64,000 nt of DNA from Gordonia sp. UBA7599 (GTDB lineage: Bacteria > Actinomycetota > Actinomycetes > Mycobacteriales > Mycobacteriaceae): NCBI GenBank assembly GCA_002477755.1, contig DLKD01000062.1:1-64000 (forward strand), written 5' to 3'. Below, piece by piece: positions 23,856-32,229 of this stretch. Both the position numbers and the translations under genes were made by a program. The notes below the pieces were generated by a model that made no database searches, had not been told where the DNA came from, and saw nothing but the letters and a program-made list of their open reading frames with translations. Position 1 is the first letter of the stretch; each line of letters opens with the position of its first letter.

Positions 23856-24904
23856 CGCACGACCTCGTCGAGACGTCGGCATACCGACTCCGCGATCTTT
23901 CCCAGTGGACTGCGCCGCGTCGGCCGCAGCGATCCCCCCTCCATTCGTGCGGTCAGCGACGGATCGCTGCGGTAGGCGCCGAGCAGCGCCACGCCCACCG
24001 CCCAGGCGATCTCGTCGGCCGGCAGTCCCCCGGGCGCGGGCCCGCGCAGTACCAGCTCGATGTGGCCGACCACGTCATCGATGTCGGCTCGGGTGGCACG
24101 GGTCGCGGCGACGGCCGACAGTGTCGCTTGGCTGACCAGCACCGTGAAGTCGGCGCGGCGCAGCAACTCGGTCCGCAGCGCCGGGTTGGTCCGCGGCACG
24201 TCGACGACGACGATGTCGCCGCCGAAACGACCGGAGTCCACTGCAGCCGCCACCGACTCGACCCGCGAGGGGGCTGCGCGTTCCCCGGCTGCAAGCACCG
24301 ACAGCCGCTGTCCGACTCGTGGGAGAGCCTCGCGCAGGGTGGCATGATTCAGCCGTCCGCCCACTGCGTTCAGATCGCACGTCCGCGGGCCGGGCACATC
24401 CTCGATGCCGAGCATCAGATCGATCCCAGCACCGACCTCGTCGGGCCCGACGAGGAGCACGCCACGGCCCGAGACTCCGTGTGTCGCCGCCAGCCCGACC
24501 GCTGCGGCCAACGTCGTCGCCCCGGCGCCACCATGACCACCGAGAACCGCGACTACCCGCCCGCCGTCGCGGACCGGTGCTCGCAGGTCGGTCAAGGCCG
24601 CGACGAGCCGACCCTCGTCGTGGGGCAGCGCGATCACGTCGCGCACCCCGAGCTCGAAGGCCTCGCGCCACAGGTCTGCCGACTCGTCGGGCCCGCATAC
24701 CAGGAACACCGAGTGCCGGCGGACGATCTCGGGGTCGACAAGAGCGCCCACCGTCTCGACGTCGACGACGACCGCGGAAGCGCGCTGCCACGCCACGACG
24801 TCTCCCGCGCCGGTGCCCACGACCCCGCGATAGCCGGCCGCCACTGCACACCGGCCGACGTCGTCGACGAGATCTGCCCCGACCAGAACCAGTAGCTCAT
24901 CCAT
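23852..24904 (-). CDS. ssd: CpaE/Ssd-like (septum site-determining) MinD-family protein
   Basis: The protein has 350 residues from the ATG at 24904 (MDELLVLVGADLVDDVG). An N-terminal receiver-like domain (to about 115) precedes a ParA/MinD-fold ATPase in which the deviant Walker A reads LGGHGGAGATTLAAAVGLAA, lacking the usual Lys, while the Walker B strand FGGDIVVVDVPRTNPAL is kept. That degenerate P-loop is also a feature of mycobacterial Ssd (Rv3660c), which sits at this place and affects septation; in other bacteria CpaE localises Tad pili. It is the first gene of ssd-tadA-tadB-tadC, all with 4-nt overlaps. Confidence 0.85.
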   Translation of the reverse strand: MDELLVLVGADLVDDVGRCAVAAGYRGVVGTGAGDVVAWQRASAVVVDVETVGALVDPEIVRRHSVFLVCGPDESADLWREAFELGVRDVIALPHDEGRLVAALTDLRAPVRDGGRVVAVLGGHGGAGATTLAAAVGLAATHGVSGRGVLLVGPDEVGAGIDLMLGIEDVPGPRTCDLNAVGGRLNHATLREALPRVGQRLSVLAAGERAAPSRVESVAAAVDSGRFGGDIVVVDVPRTNPALRTELLRRADFTVLVSQATLSAVAATRATRADIDDVVGHIELVLRGPAPGGLPADEIAWAVGVALLGAYRSDPSLTARMEGGSLRPTRRSPLGKIAESVCRRLDEVVR

Positions 24905-25029
24905 GCCCCGAGTCTGGGCCGCCCATCCGACCACGCCACCCCGGAGAAGCCCTTGAGCCCCGACACCTGTGGAAAACCCAGGTCTGTGGAAAACGCTGCG
25001 GCAACACCCCTTTGACTATCCTTCTCCGC

Positions 25030-27642
25030 ATGGGGAATCGGTGGGGACTGACCGGGCGCGACAACGAACTGAACACGCTGATCAACGCACTGCGCTCGCA
25101 GTCAGCGGGGATCCTCGTGACCGGCGACGCCGGTGTCGGGAAGTCGCGATTGCTCGACGAGTTCGCCGCCGCCGAATCGAGCCGCAGGATCGTCCGGATC
25201 ACCGGTTTCTCCGCCCTGAGCGAGATTCCGTTCGGCGCCACGTCGGCCTGGGTCGGCGCGGCCCCGGCCGAACCCGCCGCCCTCCTTGAAGCGGTCCTGG
25301 ACGCCATCGTCGGCGACCCGGCCCCCGGTACGGCACTGCCGATCGTCATCGTCGATGACGCGCAATGGCTCGACGACGCGTCGGCCACCGTCGTCAACCG
25401 GCTCGCCTCCCGACGGTCGGCCTTCGTCGTCGTCGCGATCCGCACCCTCGAGAACGCACCCGAGCCCATCGTCGAACTGTGGCGCGACGAAACCCTCGCC
25501 CACCTGGCACTGCTGCCACTGACCTTCACCGCGACACGGAATCTGCTGGAGCAGGTCCTCGGCGGCCGGCTGCACCGCCAGACCGCCGAAGACCTGTGGA
25601 AGCTGACGGCGGGCAACCTGCTCTACATTCGCGAGATCGTCAACGCCGACCTCGCGTCGGGACGGCTCGCGGCCGACGACGGTGGCGAATGGTTGTGGCA
25701 GGGCGGTCCGTCGGTGACCGAGACGCTCACCGAGCTCATCGACAAACAGCTGGGCGACCTGGCCGATCCGATCGCCGAGCTCGTCGACGTCCTAGCGATC
25801 GCCGGCGCGCTGGACACCAGCACCCTCACCGCCATTGGGGGTATCGATCCGCAACTCATCGACAAGGCGGAGAAAGCCGGGCTACTAGTCGTCGACGGTG
25901 AGCCGGCCACCGTCCGCCTGGTCCACCCGCTCTACGCCGAGGTCCGCCTGCACCGGATTGGCCGGCTACGCCGCGCCCGCCTTCAAGGCGCAGTGGCCGA
26001 CGCAATGGGCGCCCACCCGACCGGCAATCCCCGCGACACGATCCTGCGAGCCGTCACGGCCGCCGAGTCGGGACAGCAGGATCCGGGGCTCTTCCTGGCC
26101 GGCGCCGCAGCGGCGACAGCATGGTGCGACATCGCACTGACGCTGTCGCTGTCGAAGGCGGCCATCGATGCGGGCGGCGGCCTCCCCGCCGAAATGCTGT
26201 ACGCCTACACCTTGACGAACGGCAACCAGGGACCTGAGGCCGAAGAAGCACTGGCGGTGCTATTGGCCAAGCCGGACCTGGCCGACGACCAGCGCGCACT
26301 GCTGACGTTCATGCGCGCGGGCAACCGCCACTGGGTGCTACAGCGGCCGCTGGAGGCCGAGGCGATCCTCGCCGAAGCGGTGGCCGGTGTCGCTCCGGGC
26401 GAGGAGCCGACGATCCTGACCGCGCTGCGCGGAGCACTAGCCGCGTACCGCGCCCGCCCCGACGATGCGCTGCGCTTCACCGCCGAAGTTCTCATGGATA
26501 CCTCGCTCATCGGCGTGCCCCACATCTTCGCGGCGATGGGACGGACCATCAGCCTGGGTGCGACCGGGCGCTACACCGAGATCGACGGTTACCGGGAACG
26601 GGCGCACACAGACGCGGCAATCAGTGCCCCCGGCGCGATCCGCTACAGCTTGCTGACTCTGGAGTTGCAGGCCGCCGCGATCGCCGGAGACCTCGCTGTC
26701 GCCGACGAGATCGCGGCGACGTACAGCACCGAGGCCAGCGACCTGCCCGGCTTCGCCCGCACGCTGACGACCTACATGCGCGGCTACGCGGCCTATTTCC
26801 GCGGCGACATCACCGAGGCCGCCGACTGCATCCGCGGCGTGGTCACTCGGCTCGCCGAGGACCCCCGCGCAACCGCCGGCTGGGAGTACGCCTGCCGGAA
26901 CCGCCTGGGAACGCTGTACGCACTGGCCGGTGACCCGGACAAGGCAGCCGGACAACACACCTGGATCGATGAGCACCCGCACCCGTCAATGTCCTACGTC
27001 GACACCGAGATCCTGCTGTCGCGCGGATGGGTCTGCACGGCGCGGGGACAACTCACCCGTGCACTCGAGTACGCCGCGGAGGCCATCGCGCTGGCCCGCG
27101 AGCGCGGGGAGGCCGGCAACGAAGTCGTCGCCCTGCAGGTGGCGACCCAATGGGGCGACGACTCGACGCACATCCGGCTGGCCGAGCTTGCCGCGACGGT
27201 GCAGGGGCCGCGCGCCGCCCACGCCGCCCGGCACGCGAAAGCACTGGCCGAGCACGACGCCGACGCATTGTGGGAGTCGTCGCGTCAGTGGGCCGCGTTG
27301 GGCGACCAGATTGCGGCCGCCGATGCCGCGGCCCAGGCCGCCGTCGTCTACGCCGGCGCGGACAAGCGCAGCCGCGCACAACAAGCCGGTGAGGCGGCGC
27401 GGAGCATCGCCGCAGCCCACGGTTTCACCACCCCCGCATTGCGCGCGATGACCGCGCCCACCGACCTGACCCGACGCGAATGGGAGATCGTCGGTCTCAT
27501 CGGCCGGGGACTGACGAATCGACAGATCGCCGATGAACTGGGGCTGTCGACGAGGACCGTCGAAGGACACGTCTACCGCGCGATGACGAAGACCGACTGC
27601 GCCGACCGGACCGAACTCGGTCGCTACGCGCCCAACCGTTAG
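25030..27642 (+). CDS. MalT/LAL-type LuxR-family regulator with AAA-like ATPase
   Basis: The protein has 870 residues. An N-terminal ATPase carries Walker A in ILVTGDAGVGKSRLL (29-43) and Walker B in IVIVDDAQWLDD near 106. A long helical TPR-like middle (about 300-780) may sense a ligand. The C-terminal LuxR HTH reads DLTRREWEIVGLIGRGLTNR, then ADELGLSTRTVEGHVYRAM. The stop overlaps the stop of the convergent lipase gene by 3 nt (27640-27642 vs 27639-27641). This gene and the two lipases lie between ssd and the 6C RNA, where M. tuberculosis has none of them, so control of the lipases is a fair guess. The ligand is unknown. Confidence 0.88.
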   Translation: MGNRWGLTGRDNELNTLINALRSQSAGILVTGDAGVGKSRLLDEFAAAESSRRIVRITGFSALSEIPFGATSAWVGAAPAEPAALLEAVLDAIVGDPAPGTALPIVIVDDAQWLDDASATVVNRLASRRSAFVVVAIRTLENAPEPIVELWRDETLAHLALLPLTFTATRNLLEQVLGGRLHRQTAEDLWKLTAGNLLYIREIVNADLASGRLAADDGGEWLWQGGPSVTETLTELIDKQLGDLADPIAELVDVLAIAGALDTSTLTAIGGIDPQLIDKAEKAGLLVVDGEPATVRLVHPLYAEVRLHRIGRLRRARLQGAVADAMGAHPTGNPRDTILRAVTAAESGQQDPGLFLAGAAAATAWCDIALTLSLSKAAIDAGGGLPAEMLYAYTLTNGNQGPEAEEALAVLLAKPDLADDQRALLTFMRAGNRHWVLQRPLEAEAILAEAVAGVAPGEEPTILTALRGALAAYRARPDDALRFTAEVLMDTSLIGVPHIFAAMGRTISLGATGRYTEIDGYRERAHTDAAISAPGAIRYSLLTLELQAAAIAGDLAVADEIAATYSTEASDLPGFARTLTTYMRGYAAYFRGDITEAADCIRGVVTRLAEDPRATAGWEYACRNRLGTLYALAGDPDKAAGQHTWIDEHPHPSMSYVDTEILLSRGWVCTARGQLTRALEYAAEAIALARERGEAGNEVVALQVATQWGDDSTHIRLAELAATVQGPRAAHAARHAKALAEHDADALWESSRQWAALGDQIAAADAAAQAAVVYAGADKRSRAQQAGEAARSIAAAHGFTTPALRAMTAPTDLTRREWEIVGLIGRGLTNRQIADELGLSTRTVEGHVYRAMTKTDCADRTELGRYAPNR

Positions 27643-28721
27643 ACGACGGCCTCGAAGTGCCTCATCGCGTCGCGGTAGAACCGGATGCCACCGACGAGGT
27701 GCTCGGCGGACTTGTAGACGCGCAGGTCGACCTCCCCGCCCGCGGCACGCCACTGTTCAGCGAGGGCGACGGTCTGCGGCACCGGGATCACCTGGTCGCG
27801 CGTCGCGACGGCGAGAAGTGTCGGAACGGCGGGAGCGTGCGTACCCAACCGGTTCTCGTCGATGCGTGCGCGGACCGCGGAATCGTCGAACGGCAACGGC
27901 TCGGTGATCGAGCCGATGTTCATCCACGCCGTCGTGACCAGGCCCAGCGCCAGGCCGGTGACGATGGTGGTGCGCCGGAACAGCCGGACAAGCCGAGTAC
28001 CCCGCCGGGTGAGGAAGCGCTCCATGTCGACGTCGGGGTACGCGCTATCGAGGCCGATCAAGACGTACAGCAGCATGAACGACGCGATGCCGCGCTTGTT
28101 CGCCTCGTAGACCGCCATCAGGTCCGCGGGAACCCCGCCGGCGGCCCCGGCGATGACCGGCAGGTCCGGCGCGTACGCCGGTTGCAACTCGAGCGCCCAT
28201 GCCGCTGCGCAGCCACCCTCGGAATAGCCTTCGACGACGACGGGCAGTTCGTCGAGCCCGGCATCGGGAAGCTGTCGCGCAGCAGTGATGCAATCGAGCA
28301 CCGCGGGCCCCAGCGAGCGCCCGATGACCGACGGATGCACCGTGCCCGAATCATCACCCAACCCCGGGTAGTTCGGAATCGCCAGCGCGAAGCCGTGCCG
28401 CAACGCGTTCTCGAAAGCCAGGGCCTCGTACTCGACGCCGTACCGCAGCAACGTCGACACGGCGGCCGCACGCGGAGCGAGGCCCTGGTTGCCGACCGCA
28501 TGTCCGACGAGGAGTCGCGCCGGACACCGCGTGGGCACCAGCACGGTCCCGGTGGTCTCGATGAGCTCGCCGAGGGCCGTCGTCGTCGTGTAGCGGATGC
28601 TGAACGCCCGTGCCGAGAGTCCGACCCCGGGGACTACCAGCGCGCGGGCAGGGGCATGGGCGACGAGCCGTCCGGAGCCCTGCGCCGCGACAGTGACGGA
28701 TTCCACGGATCTGCGAGTCAT
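27639..28721 (-). CDS. Secretory-lipase-family (PF03583-like) alpha/beta hydrolase
   Basis: The protein has 360 residues from the ATG at 28721. Strand and oxyanion features are ALGELIETTGTVLVPTRCPA, VGHAVGNQGLAP and FALAIPNYPGLGDDSGT. The nucleophile elbow is VVVEGYSEGGCAAAWALELQ (Ser in GYSEG), with Asp in VATRDQVIPVPQ and His in YKSAEHLVGGI near the end. LIP-type fungal/actinobacterial lipases act on triacylglycerols or esters. Unlike the others in this window, no convincing signal peptide is visible. It starts 8 nt after the preceding lipase stop (same operon). Confidence 0.8.
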   Translation of the reverse strand: MTRRSVESVTVAAQGSGRLVAHAPARALVVPGVGLSARAFSIRYTTTTALGELIETTGTVLVPTRCPARLLVGHAVGNQGLAPRAAAVSTLLRYGVEYEALAFENALRHGFALAIPNYPGLGDDSGTVHPSVIGRSLGPAVLDCITAARQLPDAGLDELPVVVEGYSEGGCAAAWALELQPAYAPDLPVIAGAAGGVPADLMAVYEANKRGIASFMLLYVLIGLDSAYPDVDMERFLTRRGTRLVRLFRRTTIVTGLALGLVTTAWMNIGSITEPLPFDDSAVRARIDENRLGTHAPAVPTLLAVATRDQVIPVPQTVALAEQWRAAGGEVDLRVYKSAEHLVGGIRFYRDAMRHFEAVV

Positions 28722-28729
28722 CCAGACAC

Positions 28730-29728
28730 TCAGCCGAAGAGCGGTGGCACGAACATGCACGGCACCGCGATGTGTCGTTGCGGATCCAACGCGTTGAGGA
28801 CCATGTAGGCGGCCCGGCGCGACCCGGCGATCGCCAGGTGATCGCTGTAGTCGCTCGCGCACGTGTCCTGGACCACGATGTTGCGCACGTTCTCGCCGGG
28901 GCGCTGAGCTGGCAATTGCCCGCTGATGTAGGGGATGACGAACTCGTCGTATCGTGTCGAGATGTTGGTGTAGTTGATGCCCTTCACGTAGGGCGACCCA
29001 CCGCTCCACACCTTGTCCAGGAACGCCGATCCGGGCATCATCTGGCCGCAGGCCGCGCAGACCGGCACCCACTTGTCCTGGGCGCCGAGCCGGCCGATGA
29101 ACCGCGACACCGGCTCCATCAACGCCCCGCCCGAACCCCGCCACAAAGGCGCCAGTGACACGTAGTTCGTCACCTTCGTCGCCCCGCCGAGATGCTTGAG
29201 GTAGTACGACGGCATCAGCGTTCCCTGCGAATGCCCAACCAGGTCAACGGTTTTCGCGCCGGTCGCCGCGAGGACGCCGTCAATGAACACCTTCAGCTGC
29301 TGCGCCGACTGCTCCTGCGCCCCCATCCCGCCCAGTGCGGTGAGTGGCCACGGCAGCGGCAGCGCGCCATACGTCAGCGCGTAGACGCAGTAGCCCTCGT
29401 TGGCGAGGAATCCCCCATAGGCCCCCCAGTTCGTCTGTTGCCCGCCCCCGGTGCCGTGCACGAGCACGACGGGGCGCGGGTGGGCCGCGGACGGCTTGCA
29501 CCGCGGGTTGTTGGTCCCCGGCAGAGAGCCGCCGGGGTTGCTCAGCTCGTACGGGATGCCGGAGAAGAAGTTGAAATCCTCGGGGTAGCGCGGCGCTGCC
29601 CCGGCCAGCGGCGCGGCTGCGAGTGCGATGGTGAGCCCACCTGCGATGGCGAGAAGCACGGCGCGCACACTCCGCCGTGTACCCGTGGATCGTCGACCGA
29701 ATCGACGCCCCCGACCATGTCCAGCCAT
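28730..29728 (-). CDS. Secreted triacylglycerol lipase (Lipase_2 type)
   Basis: The protein has about 332 residues from the ATG at 29728; an upstream TTG would add 30 unlikely residues. The Arg-rich n-region and hydrophobic stretch (RAVLLAIAGGLTIALAAAPL, ending AGAAPRYP) form a signal peptide, possibly twin-arginine like. The catalytic domain shows PVVLVHGTGGGQQTNWG, the elbow VDLVGHSQGTLMPSYYLKHL (Ser in GHSQG), four Cys including VCAACG likely in disulfides, and a late DHLAIAGSRRAAYMV with His. This resembles Streptomyces-type extracellular lipases. It is first in a two-lipase operon, divergent from the 6C RNA/HAD region. Confidence 0.85.
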   Translation of the reverse strand: MAGHGRGRRFGRRSTGTRRSVRAVLLAIAGGLTIALAAAPLAGAAPRYPEDFNFFSGIPYELSNPGGSLPGTNNPRCKPSAAHPRPVVLVHGTGGGQQTNWGAYGGFLANEGYCVYALTYGALPLPWPLTALGGMGAQEQSAQQLKVFIDGVLAATGAKTVDLVGHSQGTLMPSYYLKHLGGATKVTNYVSLAPLWRGSGGALMEPVSRFIGRLGAQDKWVPVCAACGQMMPGSAFLDKVWSGGSPYVKGINYTNISTRYDEFVIPYISGQLPAQRPGENVRNIVVQDTCASDYSDHLAIAGSRRAAYMVLNALDPQRHIAVPCMFVPPLFG

Positions 29729-29934
29729 CACTGCCGCCTCCCCCGTGCCGTCGTGTTGTCGAGAATCTACCGCCGGCACCACGACCGTCAGGCGAGAAGC
29801 GCACAGATCAACATGCAAGTCGATGGAACCGAACGGACACCGGATGCGTCTAAGTAATCGTGAGGGGGAGAGACATCACCGCGAAGAGCGCTCATGGAAC
29901 GACAAGTGGACCACAGTCCAACACCTGCCGGAGA

Positions 29935-30033
29935 AAGAGGACGACCCCGGCCAATGGGGGGAGAAGGCCGGGGTCATCGCGTTTCAGCCCCGGGGGGTCG
30001 GGCTGAAATCACCCGGTTTCTTCAACCGGGTAA
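29935..30033 (-). ncRNA. 6C small RNA (B11-type)
   Basis: On the minus strand three hairpins stand in a row: acccggtt/aaccgggt (30011-30031), tttcagccc/gggctgaaa (29982-30008) whose loop carries CCCCCC, and gaccccggcc/ggccggggtc (29943-29975) whose loop also carries CCCCCC. Two stems with six-C loops define the actinobacterial 6C RNA. In M. tuberculosis 6C (B11) lies between Rv3660c (ssd) and Rv3661 (HAD), which is the same relative place, also on the minus strand. It acts through its C-rich loops on G-rich sites of target mRNAs. The last hairpin followed by gtcctctttc probably terminates it. Ends are estimated. Confidence 0.85.
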
Positions 30034-30038
30034 AACTC

Positions 30039-30068
30039 ACTCTACGCGCGTTCCCTGTGAATGTGCAA
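30039..30068 (-). promoter_or_regulatory. Promoter of the 6C RNA
   Basis: On the minus strand TTGCAC (30068-30063) and TAGAGT (30044-30039) are separated by 18 nt, a good sigma-A-type pair, placing the RNA start near 30032, directly before the first hairpin. An inverted repeat acttgc-attg-gcaagt (about 30074-30089) lies upstream and could be an operator. Confidence 0.65.
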
Positions 30069-30162
30069 TAGCAACTTGCATTGGCAAGTACCTGTTTTGC
30101 CTGACCTGGCCATTTTCTCGTGCCCGGCCCCGGAACGTCGGCGTGGTCGTACCCTCAAGGGC

Positions 30163-31011
30163 GTGTCATCCGTCGGCGCGCCCGCCACCAGCAGGGCCAA
30201 TACCCGCAACAGCATCGCCGCCTTCTTCGACTTGGACAAGACGGTGATCGCCCGCTCCAGTGCGCTCGCCTTCACCAAGCCGTTCTATTCGGGCGGCCTC
30301 ATCAACCGCCGCTCGGTGATCAAGTCTGCCTACGCCCAGCTCCTGTTCACACTGACCGGCGCCGACGAGGATCAGGTCGAACGCCTGCGGGCCCACGTCA
30401 CCGACATGTGCCAGGGTTGGCCGGTCGACCAGATCAGCTCCATCGTCGACGAGACGCTGCACGACATCGTCGAGCCGCTGGTCTTCGCCGAGGCCACCGA
30501 GCTCATCGCGAACCACCAGGCGCGCGGGCACGACGTCGTCCTCATCTCCGCGTCGGGGTTGGAGATGGTCGAGCCGATCGGCGCCATGCTGGGCGTCGAC
30601 GCAGTGCGCGCCAGCCGCATGGCCGTCGTCGACGGCAAGTACTGCGGCGAGCTCGAGTTCTACTGCTACGGCGAGGCCAAGGCCGATGCCATCCGGGAAC
30701 TCGCACAGACCAAGGGCTACGACCTGAACGAGTGCTACGCCTACTCCGACTCGATCACCGATTTGCCGATGCTCGCCGCCGTCGGACATCCGACTGCAGT
30801 CAATCCTGACCGTGCACTGCGCCGCGAGGCCACGACAGCCGGCTGGCCGATCCTCTCGTTCGACCGGCCCGTCGGCCTCGCCGACCGCCTCACACCGTCG
30901 GCCCGCACGGTGGCCGTGTCGGCCGCGGCGGGTGCCGGCGTGGCCGCCGTCGGCGCGCTCTTCTACTACGGCTGGCTGCGCAAGCGGCTGGCTCCCGGCG
31001 CGCATATCTAA
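30163..31011 (+). CDS. HAD-IB family phosphatase (SerB-like, Rv3661 orthologue)
   Basis: The protein has 282 residues from the GTG at 30163. Motif I is FFDLDKTVIARSS (Asp23, Asp25), motif II is VVLISASGLEMVEPIG, and motif III/IV is CYAYSDSITDLPMLAAVG; the cap begins at about 40. It ends in a TM segment (VSAAAGAGVAAVGALFYYGW) and a basic tail, so it is membrane anchored. The substrate is unknown; family members hydrolyse phosphoserine or lysophospholipid-type esters. The GTG lies 7 nt after a TACCCT -10 box, so the mRNA is probably leaderless. Small RNA genes flank it on both sides (6C upstream, Ms1 downstream), as in mycobacteria. Confidence 0.85.
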   Translation: MSSVGAPATSRANTRNSIAAFFDLDKTVIARSSALAFTKPFYSGGLINRRSVIKSAYAQLLFTLTGADEDQVERLRAHVTDMCQGWPVDQISSIVDETLHDIVEPLVFAEATELIANHQARGHDVVLISASGLEMVEPIGAMLGVDAVRASRMAVVDGKYCGELEFYCYGEAKADAIRELAQTKGYDLNECYAYSDSITDLPMLAAVGHPTAVNPDRALRREATTAGWPILSFDRPVGLADRLTPSARTVAVSAAAGAGVAAVGALFYYGWLRKRLAPGAHI

Positions 31012-31083
31012 GACCCTGCAACCCACACTTCCCAGTGGGGACGTGCACAGTTTTCGGCGCGAGAATCTGTAGCCGGGAAACCC

Positions 31084-31113
31084 TTGCTGTGACGTAGGTC
31101 ACGGGTGTAGAAC
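31084..31113 (+). promoter_or_regulatory. Promoter and CRP-type site of the Ms1-type RNA
   Basis: TTGCTG (31084-31089) and TAGAAC (31108-31113) are 18 nt apart. Between them TGTGACGTAGGTCACG (31088-31103) matches the CRP/GlxR consensus TGTGA-N6-TCACA with one mismatch. A site overlapping -35 and spacer would repress or modulate rather than activate. A crp gene lies 9.5 kb away in this window. Confidence 0.6.
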
Positions 31114-31119
31114 TGATCC

Positions 31120-31365
31120 TACGGAAGCCCGGAAGGCCAAGTCCGACCCGGAAGAGAAGGATCGAACTCCCAACCGGAATTCCCAGCACGGGCGGCAAGC
31201 ACCCACGCGGAGCGCGCCGCTATAGAGGCAAAAGCGTTGTGCACCTGCGAATTGCCGGTCTCGGATCGACAACCCCATTCGCCGAGGTGAGAACACAACC
31301 CACCTTGCACGCTTGGTAACTTGGGTCCGTGCTATGCGGGCGGCGACCATTGGGTCGCCGCCCGC
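31120..31365 (+). ncRNA. Ms1-type small RNA (MTS2823 homologue)
   Basis: This convergent gap between the HAD gene and the Rv3662c-like gene has a good plus-strand promoter and ends in a 13-bp perfect hairpin, with no coding signal between. In M. tuberculosis the abundant stationary-phase RNA MTS2823/Ms1 lies between Rv3661 and Rv3662c, the same pair. Ms1 binds core RNA polymerase and is thought to replace 6S RNA in mycobacteria. A long-range pairing is visible: agcacgg (31185-31191) with ccgtgct (31327-31333), enclosing about 135 nt. The length of about 245 nt is slightly below mycobacterial Ms1 (about 300). Identity rests on synteny and promoter/terminator, not on alignment. Confidence 0.7.
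31336..31365 (+). terminator. Terminator hairpin of the Ms1-type RNA
   Basis: A 13-bp perfect stem gcgggcggcgacc/ggtcgccgcccgc with a 4-nt loop lies 18 nt before the convergent gene's stop. It can serve both strands; no T run. Confidence 0.7.
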
Positions 31366-31383
31366 AGCGCTGTCTAGGGGGTC

Positions 31384-32169
31384 CTACCTGGGCCGGGCCG
31401 CTTCGGCAATGGACGCCGCTTCGGCCGCCCCAGCCTCGAGCGCCTCGCAGCACAGCACGATCCACGCACCCAACCCGTCCGGCGTCCCGGCACCGAATTC
31501 CTGCGCCAACCGGTGGTATTCGGGCGACCGCTTGAGCCACGCCACTTCCGGTACGCCGAGGTTGTGCGGATCCAAACCCGTGGCTACGCACGCCAACCGG
31601 GAGGCACCGCGCGCCACGATCCCGTTCGCCTCGGCGAACGGCGCCAGCGCCAGCAGCTCGCCGTGCACGACGGCGACGACGACCGGGGCCGGAACTCCGG
31701 CCGGCGCGGTGATGATCTGGGCGAGCAAGTTCAGCCGTGCACTCACATCGGGGTCCGGCCGGGGACGCCCGAGATCATCGGCATCAGCGACCAAGTCGGC
31801 AGCGGCGAGCATGTGCAGCCGGGCCAGCGCCTGAGCGGGCGCCCGCCGGTAGACACCGACGAGTTGTTCCAGCGAATCCCCGTCGAGCGCCTGCGCGACG
31901 CGCATCGCACCGGCGAGCAGCGGATCGTCGTAGTCACCGTCACGGCGCAGTTCCACACTGCCGCCGTCGATCGCGGCCGAACTCCGACCCCCTCGCCACG
32001 ATGCCTCCATCGCCGTCGACGGCCATCCACGCAGATTCGCCGGATGGCGGTGCACCGCCGCGAGCGCATCGCGCGCCCGTTCCGCTGCCGCCGCCACCCC
32101 GGGCAGCGCGACCAGCGGTGCAAGAGGGTGCGGGAATTCGGGGCGTCCGGGCCCTGCAGCGGTGGTCAT
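31384..32169 (-). CDS. Degenerate Fic-domain-like protein (Rv3662c orthologue)
   Basis: The protein has 261 residues from the ATG at 32169 (a GTG at 32193 is also open). Two Fic landmarks are recognisable but altered: RSSAAIDGGSVELR at 63-76, like the SSxIEG inhibitory helix of class II Fic proteins, and LAPFAEANGIVARGASRL at 175-192 in place of HxFx(D/E)GNGRxxR. The catalytic His and the second Gly are missing, so AMP-transfer is unlikely. It is conserved in place in mycobacteria (Rv3662c), where its function is also unknown. A scaffolding or regulatory role is possible. Convergent with Ms1. Confidence 0.65.
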   Translation of the reverse strand: MTTAAGPGRPEFPHPLAPLVALPGVAAAAERARDALAAVHRHPANLRGWPSTAMEASWRGGRSSAAIDGGSVELRRDGDYDDPLLAGAMRVAQALDGDSLEQLVGVYRRAPAQALARLHMLAAADLVADADDLGRPRPDPDVSARLNLLAQIITAPAGVPAPVVVAVVHGELLALAPFAEANGIVARGASRLACVATGLDPHNLGVPEVAWLKRSPEYHRLAQEFGAGTPDGLGAWIVLCCEALEAGAAEAASIAEAARPR

Positions 32170-32229
32170 CGCCACCAAGAGTACGTCGGACACCTACCGA
32201 CCCACCGAAATTAGGGTTACCTTAGTAGG

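Noticed and set aside
29943..30031. Cluster of ordinary terminators
   Set aside because: The region is between divergent genes, and two loops carry exactly six C on one strand with a promoter ahead, which fits 6C RNA much better.
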